DNA of 64,000 bases from Hydractinia symbiolongicarpus. Taxonomy: Eukaryota > Cnidaria > Hydrozoa > Anthoathecata > Hydractiniidae. The position numbers and the translations under genes were made by a program. The stretch covers positions 20,522,001-20,586,000 of the forward strand of contig NC_079884.1 in assembly GCF_029227915.1 (NCBI RefSeq). The letters run 5' to 3'. Positions 45,501 through 56,743 of this stretch are shown piece after piece (within the stretch, counting starts at the first letter, position 1; the number at the start of each line of letters is the position of its first letter). The notes beneath the pieces were generated by a model that was not told where the DNA came from, did no database searches, and saw nothing but the letters and a program-made list of their open reading frames with translations.

Positions 45501-48500
45501 CGGACAAAGATGTAACAAGTGTCCAGCTGGTCACTGGAATGTAGCATCAGGAAAAGGTTGTGAAAAGTGCAATTGCAACCCAGACGGTTCAATTGGCAAT
45601 GATTGTGATGTTAACACAGGGCAGTGTAAATGCAAGCCTGGTGTAGCAGGCAGGACTTGCAATCAATGCGCTACTGGTCATTACAAATTCTCTCCAACCG
45701 GATGCAGACGTGAGTAGACGAATTCTGGTTTTCACAAACTAAAATCAATAGATGCATAACTATATCATTACTTTATGTTTGCGAATATAGTTCGTTTGCA
45801 AATTTTGAATGCCAAGATTTGTGTAAATATTTTTTAGATTTGCGTTTACATGTATTATGTAAGTATTAACATAAAGTTTTTGTTGTTAGCTTGCAAATGT
45901 CATCCAGATGGCTCAAAACATCAGAATTGTACCAGTAAAGGAGTTTGCGAATGTTTGCCAGGAGTACTTGGTATAAAATGCGATCAATGTCCGGAAAATA
46001 AATATAACCTCTCAGTAGGGTGTATTGGTAAGTACGGAAGCTGGTTTCTCATATTGGGTTAGTTCAGTTTAAACTTTCTGTTTAAGTTTAATTTTCTTTC
46101 TTTTGTTTAGCTTGTCCGAAATGCTTTGATCTGATCCAAGTGGCTGTTAACGAATTACGCGAAAAACTATTAACATTTAACTTTACCAAAGGAAATTTTA
46201 CGGATAAAAATCCAGGTATAGATGTTCGTGATAAAAATTTTGAAGCTGCAATCAAGGCATTAGATAAAGAAATACAAGAACTTCGCAAGAAAACGGAAGG
46301 TCTACTCAAAGGTGATCAAGAGCTTTATTCATTCTTCCAGTCACTATCGCAGCAATTCAATAGACTTTTCGAAAGGTTCGATGATCTTAAAAATATGGTG
46401 GAGAAATCTAAAGGCGCATCAAAAACTGGTCAAGCAGAAATTCAAAAGGCTGAAGAGGTTATTGATTTAATCAAGTCGTTATTAAAAGACGCAGAGGATA
46501 GATTGAAAAGAGAAGGCTTTGAAATATATAAAAATGCAATATCAAGTGCTGATGACTTGAGTGACGCAGCTAAGAGAATGAGAGAAATTGCTGAAGAGGT
46601 ATAGCGCGTTGGAATTTTTTATATTTTTTCTGTTATCGTTCATGTGATTAATCAAGGTAATTAGAGTTGTCCATTACTTTATACAGGCACGAAAGCTAGC
46701 TGAAAAGCACGAAAAAGATGCTGCAGATATTAAAATGACGACCGATATGGCTTACAACACGTCCGTTGATGCTCATAAAACTGCTACAGAAGCGCGGATA
46801 AAGGAAGAGACAATAAACAAAGATTTACAAGACATGGTTAAAGATGGTGATGAAGCCAGTCTTTTGGCAAAGGAATCGAGAATATTGATCAAACAAGCTG
46901 AAAATACTTCCACAACAGCCTTAAAGGAAGCTGAAGAATTAATAGAGGAAGCTAGAAAACCATTGCCTGACTTTGGTATCAATGCTACGAAAGGTATTTT
47001 GTTGTATTTTGAAACCCTAAAAGACAAACAAACAAGCAAGAAAAATAAAGTAACTAACTATAAGAGTTCTCTTATAAAATGAACCGATACCTTCGTAAAC
47101 AACTATTTCAAACGATTGAAAGTTTTTCTCGATGCTTTGTTTTTAAAAACATAAACCATGAAATAGAAGTATTTTTATCTAAACTTTATATCTAAACGAT
47201 ATTTTTATCTATTTATCGAAAACATTTTTAGGCTTTTAAAGCTTAAGAATGCTTTCCTAGCATTATCATGTAGGTAAAAAAACATGTAGCTAAAACATTT
47301 TTTGCATTGTTTTTAGCAAAAGCCGACAATATAACCAATAGTGCTCAAAATATCCATACTTCATCTGAGAAGTTAATTACCGACAACGAACCAGTGGTAG
47401 TGCAACTGAAGAAAGATGATATTGAAGGTAGAAAATTGATCGCTGAAGGTAGAAAGCTTCAAGAGAAGGCAAACAATATGTATATTATTGCAAAGAATGC
47501 CAGCGATAATGCCAAAGCTGCACAGGAAGATGGCTCAAAAGTTGCAACTGAAGCAAAGGAAATGTTGGAAACTTTACAAGTAAAATTTACAATTATTTTA
47601 ATAACGTCTAAGTATTGTTAATTTAGGATTTTTTTTATGGAATTGGCAATTTTTATAGGGTTTTAATGATATCATCAAAAGATCAAAAAAAAACGCTACC
47701 AAAGCATTGGAATTAGTTGACCTTATTAAAAAATTGATCAAAGAAGCAAATGATACCGCATTAACAGCATCTGCAAACGCTGGTATGGCGGAAGGAGATG
47801 CGAATATGTCTCTAGACATTGCTCAAAAAGCTAATGCAACGACTCATGCTGCCAAAAAGGTATTTTTACCAATTTACTGCAAAGAAACTTATAAATGCAT
47901 TATCTAATTAGTCTAATTTTATAATCGATTGCTTAAAATGTCTGTTAGAACTTAAATGTACTGGACTACAATCGTGATTAAACATATTACGACAAAACAG
48001 CAACTACAAAAATAATTTTTTTTGTAACTGGTTATAGTTCACTTGTTAATGTTCAGAGCGGACTTAGGATCTTAAGTTATTTGGTTAAATTCAAACACTT
48101 AAAGTATGCTTATTGATGATGATGATGATGGTAGCATGACCCTTTTTAATGAACTATGGATATTGTGACGTGAATTATTCTATAACGCGGTAGGTTAAAA
48201 ATGCGAGTAGCTGATTTTAAATGTTGTCTACCAGACTTGCAAATTTATTTTATTTTCTACAGCACTAAAGCATCGACCATTCGACGCTTCAGATCATATT
48301 TGAGAATGGCTAAAAACTGTCACTGTTCCAATTATTTTGACTAAGATTTTTAGCAGGAAAAAATTAAGTGTGGACGTTAAAGAGTATTAATTCCATTTCA
48401 CATGTACCTCATTGCAGTTTAATTCTTGTTCAAATTAAGCCACTGTAACGTGTTTTGTTTTTATTAACCAGGAAATTGATGATATAATGCAGGAGGCTCT

Positions 48501-48999
48501 CAAGCTTTTGAATGAAACTATGAGTTTCATCATGAATGAGCTTCAGGACACAAAGAACGCTGTGAACACGACTGATATTGCACTGGATGGCTATAAAATG
48601 CAAGCTGAAAATGATGCAAAGTCGGTGGATAGTGCTTACAATGAATCTGTTCTTGCTGGTAACGCAGCTGCAAAGGCGAAGAACGATTTGCAAAAGTCGT
48701 TGCAAGATGTGGAAGAGCTGATGGTAAGTATTGATGGGCTTGATCAAATTGACTATGCAACTTTGGAAGATGCTGAAAAAAGGTTTCAGATTGCCAAAGA
48801 TATCATCGAAGATAACATAACGGCTGAGATTGAAATCTTGGAAAGGAAAGTTCTCGAACAGGAAAATACGATAAAACAGTATGAATTGGATTTAACACCT
48901 TTAGAAAATCAAATCGCTGAAAGAGAAAAGATTACTTCTGCATTGCCAACCTATCAGTGTTTCAGACAAAAAACTAGGTTAGAGAAGACAGATGAATAG
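39519..48999 (+). CDS. LAMC1: laminin subunit gamma, complete, 14 coding exons, 1633 aa
   Basis: Exons are 39519-40362, 40454-40621, 42931-43243, 43552-43820, 43912-44491, 44611-44916, 45107-45288, 45395-45709, 45890-46027, 46111-46598, 46687-46993, 47317-47579, 47659-47859 and 48472-48999. Every junction is GT..AG and phase-consistent (4902 nt). Residues 1-22 are a signal peptide, followed by an LN polymerisation domain (to about 283, PTWWQSETLL, ISDIAVGGRCKCNGHA), LE repeats, an L4/laminin IV domain (about 530-685), more LE repeats (to about 1038), then a heptad-rich coiled coil to the end. The C-terminus, LPTYQCF, keeps the cysteine that in gamma chains bonds to beta, which marks this as gamma rather than beta or alpha. 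Human LAMC1 is 1609 residues. The protein forms the basement-membrane (mesoglea) heterotrimer. The nidogen-binding segment and the extreme C-terminus differ from vertebrate gamma-1. Confidence 0.95.
42108..42199. repeat. small palindromic MITE in laminin intron 2
   Basis: CTACCTCGTTTCCAGGACC (left) is the imperfect inverse of GCCCTAAGTCGAAGTTGGCT (right). It belongs to the same terminal family as the units at 34.3, 34.7 and 60.7 kb and lies in the 2.3-kb second intron. Confidence 0.5.
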
Positions 49000-51640
49000 G
49001 TCGCAACAACATTGTGTAGTATTTTTATTATCTATTTATTGTGGATCTGCAATCCAAGAACTTAAAAGTAAAGGAAACAATTTAAACAATTTATCAACAA
49101 TTAGATATTAGAACACCATCAGACACTGGCAAATCCTAACAACATATTTTTTCCATGATTTTCACGGTTTTTTGTTTGTTTGTTTTTGTGTTGTTAGTGT
49201 TTCTACGAGATGTGTTTAAAAAAGTCCTAACAATCTTGTCTTTTGTGGTCTAGTTAAAATTGGAAACCGCATTTGTTAGCAAAAAAATATTTGAAGTTTA
49301 AAGGTTGTTAGTGTAGTATTTAAAACTAATGTTGTCTTGTATAATGTGTAATATTTTAACTTTTAAAATGATTTTGGCTAAACCCAACAAATTTTTTATT
49401 TACAAAAATTATTGATTTAGCTATATTTTTACCAGAAGGACTCCTTTCATTCACGTATTTATCCATCGCAAAAAAATAAAGTAATTACCTTACAGAATAT
49501 ATTTTTTGTAAATTGTTGTTGACCGAAATAAATTTTTCGTCAAAATCCATCTGATTTACAAGTTGCTATGAAAGTAGATTTGGTATACAGACCAATACAT
49601 GACGATTTTAATATATAATTATATCAACAACTACTTTTACCAATAAGTAACTCCTTTTGTACGTTATATGTAACATTTACATCGTGTTAAACATATCCAG
49701 ATATGTTATTCTTATTGAAAAAAACGTGCCACAAGGCACTTCAGTAGGATAGAAGAGCCGTAGCGACCTAAGGATCCGAGGGACACGCCCTATTTGAAAA
49801 ATTCATTTCGATCATGGTTAGGATGCGTTTTTACCCAATCTAGGAGGTTAAAATCACAAAACCTCCTTAAGCTCCACAAAAAAGGGTGTCAGCTACGGCC
49901 CTGGGATATGATGGCATATCTTCGTTTCATAAAGTTATACTTATTTTATGAAATAATATTTTGTTTTTATTTATAGGACTATGGTATCTAATAAATTTAA
50001 ATGTCTTTCGGTTTGTAAGATACTGTTGTTATAAAGAGTTTAGACAACTTACACTGTTCAATCTTTTAATTCTCAAACTGGGCATTTCAACTTTGAATAA
50101 ACGTCGTGTTCCGTCGTGTCAGAATAGAAATGTCCCTGCAAAAACTTATGTACAGATCAAATTACGCTCATAGATTTCAGCAAAACACACCATGCACACT
50201 TTGTCTCTGATAAGAATATGTTTTATAAGAATATCAGACTGAGATTTCAGATTAAAAACAATACGTCTATTGTTTAAAGCAATAGAGAAATAAGAATAAT
50301 GACCAGCCTGGTTAGAATTTTTATATTCTTTCTAAAAAAGCGTCTTTATTGTAAAGATGTTGCCTGATCTTTTATACCTATACCTGTTTTATAATCTGAT
50401 GATAGTTTCTCTCCTGACAGCATCCATTAGAGATCACATATTCACATAAGAATTGTGTATTGCGAACAATACACAATTGATCTTTAAGACATTCGTCTCC
50501 AGGTTAGATTCAAATAAGAAGTGAAGACGATCCGTGTTTTCATCTTGTTTGTAAGATCTGTTACTTAGAGCCGGTATTAAAGGAGATTAAGACTCGAAGA
50601 AAATGAAGAATCCCGAAGAATTCCTTCTGCAAAGTGTTTTTCTAACCCGTTGGTGCTTGTGGAAATAAATTTCAGCAGTAGAAAATACGTTCTGTGTCGG
50701 CTGTGGAAATAAATAAATTTAAATGATGATATTATACCACCTTTAAGCACTCATTATCCTTCTACAAACAAACCACTTTCCTTTTCTGATTTTGTGGTTT
50801 TACAAAAGCCTTTGTTTAATTAAAAAATCTTTTTACGCAAAAGTCATGGGTGATTAATTTTTATTGTTCTTTGTTATAAATACGCGTATGGATACAGTTT
50901 GGGACAATTGACAATAAGTAGTCAATTTCGTTTAAAAACTATTCGCGCCTTTTCAAAGAAATTAACATAAACTAGATGAAGAGAACAGCAATAAGTTTGA
51001 AAGCCTTTTTTGTAAGTGGATTTTTTTGTTATTGACTATATTTTTTCCATCATCGATTGAAATTAACAAGTCGAATTACAATAATAAAAATGTTTTTATA
51101 CTTACTAAATATAAATTCAAATTTATTTCGTGAATTTTGTGTGATCGTTAACCATTTACATTTTGTATTAGAACTGGATATGCCCACTTTTTATTAAAAA
51201 TGTTTTGTTAATTTTTTTTTTTTTTTTTTTTCGTGTTTTTAATTGAACAACCTGTTTATTCTGAACAAAATCCTAATTACTCTGGGATACATTGAGAGAT
51301 ATTTTAACTCAAAATTTTAACAAGCATACCCAAAGTATTACCAAAAAAGTTAAATGTAAAAAATCACCATGGTTGAACACAGTAAAAAAACTCCTGCAGG
51401 AAACAGCAAAATGATCCTAAACGATTTAGGAAAACATTGAAAAAGAAATTTCCCTTAAAAAAAAAAATCTCAACAGTTAACGTTTATTTTTGATGGCATT
51501 AAAAACTCAAAGGCAAAACCTATCGCATCACTTTTTGTCCTTATTTCTCTACCATCGCTTCGAAACTGAAAGCCAAGGCAACGCCACTGACAAATTTTAT
51601 CTGGGCAAAACCAAAAGAAAGTAATTTGAAAACAAGTACT
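49000..51640. other. laminin 3' flank and intergenic DNA; no gene seen
   Basis: Possible polyadenylation signals (AATAAA) for laminin gamma occur near 49477 and 49526. Further right there is a short inverted repeat, GCCGTAGC (49757) with GCTACGGC (about 49900), and a perfect hairpin at 50451-50478. No exons were recognised. Confidence 0.4.
50451..50478. repeat. perfect 12-bp hairpin
   Basis: AATTGTGTATTG (50451-50462) and CAATACACAATT (50467-50478) are exact complements around the loop CGAA. No adjacent gene. Confidence 0.8.
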
Positions 51641-51916
51641 ACCCTTAAATTCACAGAGGTCACAGTTAATGAATTTTTCATTCATCTCAGGAAACTCTAA
51701 CGTAGTAAAGCCTGTGGTTCTGACGATCTTTCACCAGGCATGTTGAATGACAGCGCAAAACACAAAGCCTCTTTGCCATGTCATCAATGCCTCACTAAGA
51801 ACTGGTATTATACCGTCCGATCTAAAGCGGGGAAAAGTGACGCCTATTCCTAAAGATGGCATGGACAATTATCGTCCAATTACCGTCTTGCCTGCCTGTT
51901 CGGAAATTCTGGACTA
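51641..51916 (+). pseudogene. LINE reverse transcriptase fragment
   Basis: Conceptual translation gives SKACGSDDLSPGMLND and, after one frameshift, NASLRTGIIPSDLKRGKVTP and DNYRPITVLPACSEIL. This is the well-known N-terminal palm region of jockey/CR1-type RTs (..iPsdwK.a.vtPi.K.g..nYRPItvLp..SkilE). A TAA interrupts the start and a frameshift the middle. Everything after EIL is missing. An AATAAATAAATAA tail near 52170-52180 may be the 3' end of the same copy after an internal deletion. Confidence 0.75.
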
Positions 51917-52440
51917 GCATATTTCTATTTATTATTTTAAATTTTAATGCAATTTTAACTGCTCCTTTTTCAATTTTTTCATTTTATTTACACAACCCTG
52001 CTCTTATTTTCTTTCAACCATCTATTTCCTTCAGTGTATTATATGTAACATAGTCGTTGTTGATAGGGGTTTGGAAACAAGACCCATGGAAGAACAGAAA
52101 TTTTGTAGATATATGTACTGTATATTTTACTAATTTTTAAATGGCCATTCCGTATAAATATTCGTGATAAATAAATAAATAGAACAACTAAAAAAATGAA
52201 AAGATTTAGCTCTGTAAAGTTATTTACGGCTTCTCTTTCTTAACCCATATCCGGCGGTAGAAAGGCATTAGTTATTTTTCCTGTTTATATGTGACAATAA
52301 TAAAGCATAACATTATTTTTATTTATTTTTTCGTAAATTTTATGAGCTTAAGAATTCGCTTGAGGCTCTGTATGATCTTAATGTGTTCTGAAAAACTAGG
52401 GCCTAATTAAAGAACGTATATTTTGTTATAATTCAGTTTA

Positions 52441-55400
52441 GTGAGGGCTGCTATGTTCTGATATAAAGCTTCGTGTGCACATGTGTGTTAAAAGTGATTT
52501 TTTGATTTAAAGTTGTTCCTTAGGTCCCAAATTACCAAAAAAATATGGGTGGCAAAATTTTTTGTCCCATCAGACCAAATTAGATGACGTCATCACTTTT
52601 ACAGTCAGCAAAAAAATAATTTCACATTTATATGTCATATTATATATCGTTGGAAAGAGGAGATCGAGTGGATCAAAAAAGATGTAGAAACCATGTCTTC
52701 AAAACGTAACGTTCGAAAGATATTACTATTCAAACTTTGTACAAATTACAGACCGGTAATTTACTGACCCAGCACAAAAATGACTATAACCTGCTCAATA
52801 GCGAAGTTTTTTTGTTGAATTTTAGTATGGGTCACCCTAATGTCTTTCTGTTTGATCAAAATTTATTGTTCAAATCACTTCAAGAGATAATTTACAGACC
52901 AGTAATTTACAGACCAAAGCACGTGTTTAGTTGTTTACTTTAGTTTTGAAAAGCAAGTAGCGAATTTCACTTAGACATTTTGTATGTATTAGTATCAGTA
53001 TAATAACAAGTTTTGTTTTATAATTGTTCGATTTCATAGACATAGACATAGAATTCGAATGTTCTATTTCTAGAAAACATTCTATTGTTCAATTTCATAG
53101 CTAGACTGTTTAATTTCGAAGTGTTAGTGAAGTGTAATGTGAAGTTTATAGTATAGACATACATGCATAATAATAAAATGAATAGACCGAATTAAAATGG
53201 ATGTTAACTGTGTAAAAACAATAAATGTGCTGGATTTTGGGAAATGTATAGTGTGTCAGAAAGATACATCAAAAAAGGTACCGCCTTACTTAAACATTTT
53301 TTCCCATTCCTGTTCTGAGTTCTGAGAGTTTTGAGAGAAAGATTTTTGTTTGATACTTTGACCAAGATGTCGTATTTTGTTTAGAATGTTGGCAACCCAA
53401 AAGAGCAGTATTTGAAAAAGTTATTATCATGTCTGGAGGAAAGAGTTAGTTGTGGTGATTCGAAGTATCTAGATTGTTGGGAAAAACTGAAGTACAGCTT
53501 GTTGAAGGAAAGTCTTCATACCATTCTGATTGTTACAAAATGGCCACAAATAAAACAGAGATAGACAGGTTAAAGAAACGGCCAGTATTAAAAGAGTCTT
53601 CAGACAGTTTTAGCCCATCATTTGTTGTATCTGTGAAACAAAATGAAAAAAAAAAAATTGCGCTCAAGTGGAATTATGTTTCAAAAACACCTTTGCATTA
53701 TTTGTCAAGAAAGGGGAGGAAAGATACATAAAGTTATGTCTAAGACGGTAGCAACAAAGATGCTGGAGGTCTCGAAGCTTATAGCAGATAAATCATTTTT
53801 CATCCGTATGAACAATATTCCTAACGCTGATGCTATAGCAAATTATGCCCAATATCATTTAGCATGTTGGGTGAAGGTTCAGAGAGAGGCTTTAGCATTA
53901 CATCAAGACATATCACAGCTACAAAATATGGAAGATACAGACCGCGCACTTGCAGATGTTGAAATAATTAACATAATCAAACATTTATTGGGGGAATCAC
54001 ACAACAACGTAATAAGTATGAACGATGTTAACTATACATACAACAACTTAATGGGAAACTCCGAAAGCAACCAAATCAATTACAAGCGATATTTAAAGCA
54101 CTTGTTAACAGAAAATATTGAGGACATAGTGTTTTCAAGACCTCCATCAAGAACAGAATCAGAAAGAATTTGTACAACCCAGACGCAATCAAAAGCAATC
54201 GAGTTGAACTTTCAAAACCCCGTAGATGATGTCGCTACAATATTCGAGTGCGCAAAACTAGTGCGTGAACAACTTCTCAAACAACAACCATGGCAATTTA
54301 ATGGCAGTTATGACGGATTTGTTGTACCAAAGTTGTTGCAGTCACCCATCAGATGGTTGATAATTGGTCCAAGAAAAAGCATTGACACTTCAAACAGAAG
54401 AGCATCTTCGATCGACAACTGTGTTAGTAACATATGTCAAGTCATTATTAATTGTTTGAAAACAAATAGGCAAAGCAACCACAAGCCAAAAATAGGAACC
54501 AGTGATGGAGGATTCAGAAATAATTGTGAAACACCCTTCACGGTCGGATTAGGTCTTCATATCTATAAAGAGACTAGGAGTAAAAAGGTGTTAGATTGTT
54601 TATCTGATCTTAACTTAACTGTTAGCTACGATAAAATCGTGAAAATTGAAACAGAATTAGCTAATGCAGTTTCAGAGAAAATGAAAGAAAATGACGGGAT
54701 ATATGTTCCCCCAAATATCAAAAAAGGAGTGCCAATTCACTTTGCAGTTGATAATACTGATTTCAAAAATGACACTCCAGATGGTAAAAATGAATTTCAT
54801 GGAACTGGTCAAATACTTTTTCAAAAGGGTATAAAGAGCATCGAACATCTTGAAATTCCACGCCATAGTGATACAGGTAAGGTAATGAAGGTCACTGGAG
54901 GCATTAAAGGACTGTTACAACAACCATCTACATTGAACAGATTTTGCCTTGTTTCTCCTATACTTGCATCATTATCGAAAGAGTTTTGTGATATACAAAA
55001 TGTCAATGTTGATTAAAGAAAGCAACACTACCAATTGAGTGGCTCAACATGTAGCAGGATAGCTTCTACCGTCAATAAATTGCTTTGTACCATGGATGAC
55101 TTCGATGTCAACTTCCGACAATCCGATTGTGTATTTAATGTTGTTTCAAAAGCTGTTCTTCACAATTCACAAATACTTCAACATGCTGATATTGGCTCAA
55201 AATGTTATAAAGAATTTGTCACGGAGAGGATAAAAGGAACAAAATCGATATGGGTACCGTTAAAAAAAGTGAAAATAGTAACTTTCAAAGATCTTGGAAA
55301 ATCTATCAAAAAGAGAGTAGGGGATAAAGTTATACAACTCAAAGAGGAAAAAACGCTACTATCAAGATTTTTAATCACTGCACGGAAACGTCCCGAGTTG

Positions 55401-56743
55401 GATTTGGAGCACTGTATTGGCAACTTTGAGTTTTCTGTTGTACCAAAAGCCTTGTTCAGTGCTGATGGAATTCCATTGGCTTGTTTAGACAAATCAAAAT
55501 TGATTCACGGTATAGAGGAATTAGCCAGCAAAGGACAAACGACCAATGGTTTATCTGGAAAAGTCGAAACAAACAAAGTAATCATTATAGATGGAATGGC
55601 TGTTGTGAATCAAACAGATAATGAGGTGGTTCTGGCATTATCGACACTTGGAAGTACTGTCGAACTTCCTAATCTGGAAACACTGGAAAGCTTAGAACGT
55701 TTCGTGGTTTCAATGTATAAGGGGAATAAATGTCCTGCAGACGTGGTATCACTATCTCAATTGCGTTGGCATTTATTCTCCAAATTTCAGTGTGATGCTG
55801 ATATGTTGCCACCAACATTAGCTGCATTGAAGTACAAAATATTCAGGTGTCACTTCATTTCAATGGTTTTACGAAGCTCGCATATCCTCATTCAACAACT
55901 TCCGAATGCAGTCAATTATGGTTGGGATACAGATGAAGTCGGTAACTTATCCCCCATAATGACTGATGAACTTCCTGCACCGTTGGCACTCATCGAGTTA
56001 AGTTCTTGTAATTGCAAAACAAGTTGCATATCCAACCGATGTAAATGCCGTAAAAATGGTTTTTTGTGCACTGACATGTGTAAATGTACGACGTGTCAAA
56101 ACAGTGGTGGCGCAAGCGATGAATCCGAGTCAGATGAATATAGTTCTAGTGATGATGAGTGAATGAAACATTGTACAAGCATTGCTGAAGTTGTTTTTTG
56201 TCATTATTTTCAGCAATTTTTTTAACTTTGTGAAATTGTCAGAAAGAAAGTAAACAACTAAACATGTGCTTTGGTCTGTAAATTACTGGTCTGTAAATTA
56301 TCCCTTGAAGTGATTTGAACAATAAATTTTGATCAAACAGAAAGACATTAGGGTGACCCAATACCATACTAAAATTCAACAAAAAAACTTCGCTATTGAG
56401 CAGGTTATAGTCATTTTTGTGCTGGGTCAGTAAATTACCGGTCTGTAATTTGTACAAAGTTTGAATAGTAATATCTTTCGAACGTTACGTTTTGAAGACA
56501 TGGTTTCTACATCTTTTTTGATCCACTCGATCTCCTCTTTCCAACGATATATAATATGACATATAAATGTGAAATTATTTTTTTGCTGACTGTAAAAGTG
56601 ATGACATCATCTAATTTGGTCCGATGGGACAAAAAATTTTGCCACCCATATTTTTTTGGTAATTTGGGACCTAAGGAACAACTTTAAATCAAAAAATCAC
56701 TTTTAACACACATGTGCACACGAAATTACATAGTGGCCCTCAC
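52441..56743 (+). mobile_element. 4.3-kb DNA transposon with about 500-bp terminal inverted repeats and TA target duplication
   Basis: The left arm 52441-52941 and right arm about 56250-56743 are near-perfect inverse copies: GTGAGGGC at the left tip and GCCCTCAC at the right tip, TACAGACCGGTAATTTACTG inside. Both outer ends are flanked by TA (52439-52440 and 56744-56745), suggesting a TA target site. The outermost 40 bp are more diverged than the rest. The interior holds one broken gene with a CXC-type Cys-rich end. I cannot place it in a transposon superfamily from the sequence alone. Confidence 0.8.
53197..56162 (+). pseudogene. transposon-encoded CXC-domain protein, broken by one stop and at least two frameshifts
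   Basis: Exon 1 (53197-53277) encodes a short zinc-knuckle start with KCIVCQKDTSKK. A GTACCG..TTTAG intron leads to exon 2 at 53385. The frame is lost near 53480-53520, before SSYHSDCYKMATNKTEIDRL. It shifts again at a run of 12 A (53646-53657), after which CIICQERGGK continues to 55013. An in-frame TAA at 55014 separates this from the rest (55017-56162). Recognisable pieces are HFAVDNTDFKNDTPDGKNEF, IIIDGMAVVNQ and a C-terminal Cys cluster (SCNCKTSCISNRCKCRKNGF..CKCTTC). I remember similar uncharacterised cnidarian proteins that pair a DN.D...DG...FHG motif with a tesmin/TSO1-like CXC end; those are probably transposases. The acidic tail ends at 56162. Confidence 0.65.

Noticed and set aside
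48110-48130. GATGAT run in a laminin intron as a functional element
   Set aside because: Short simple repeat with no other signal.
52737-52943. ORF repeated at 56239-56457 as a conserved small protein
   Set aside because: Both are readings of the transposon's inverted arms and carry no domain.
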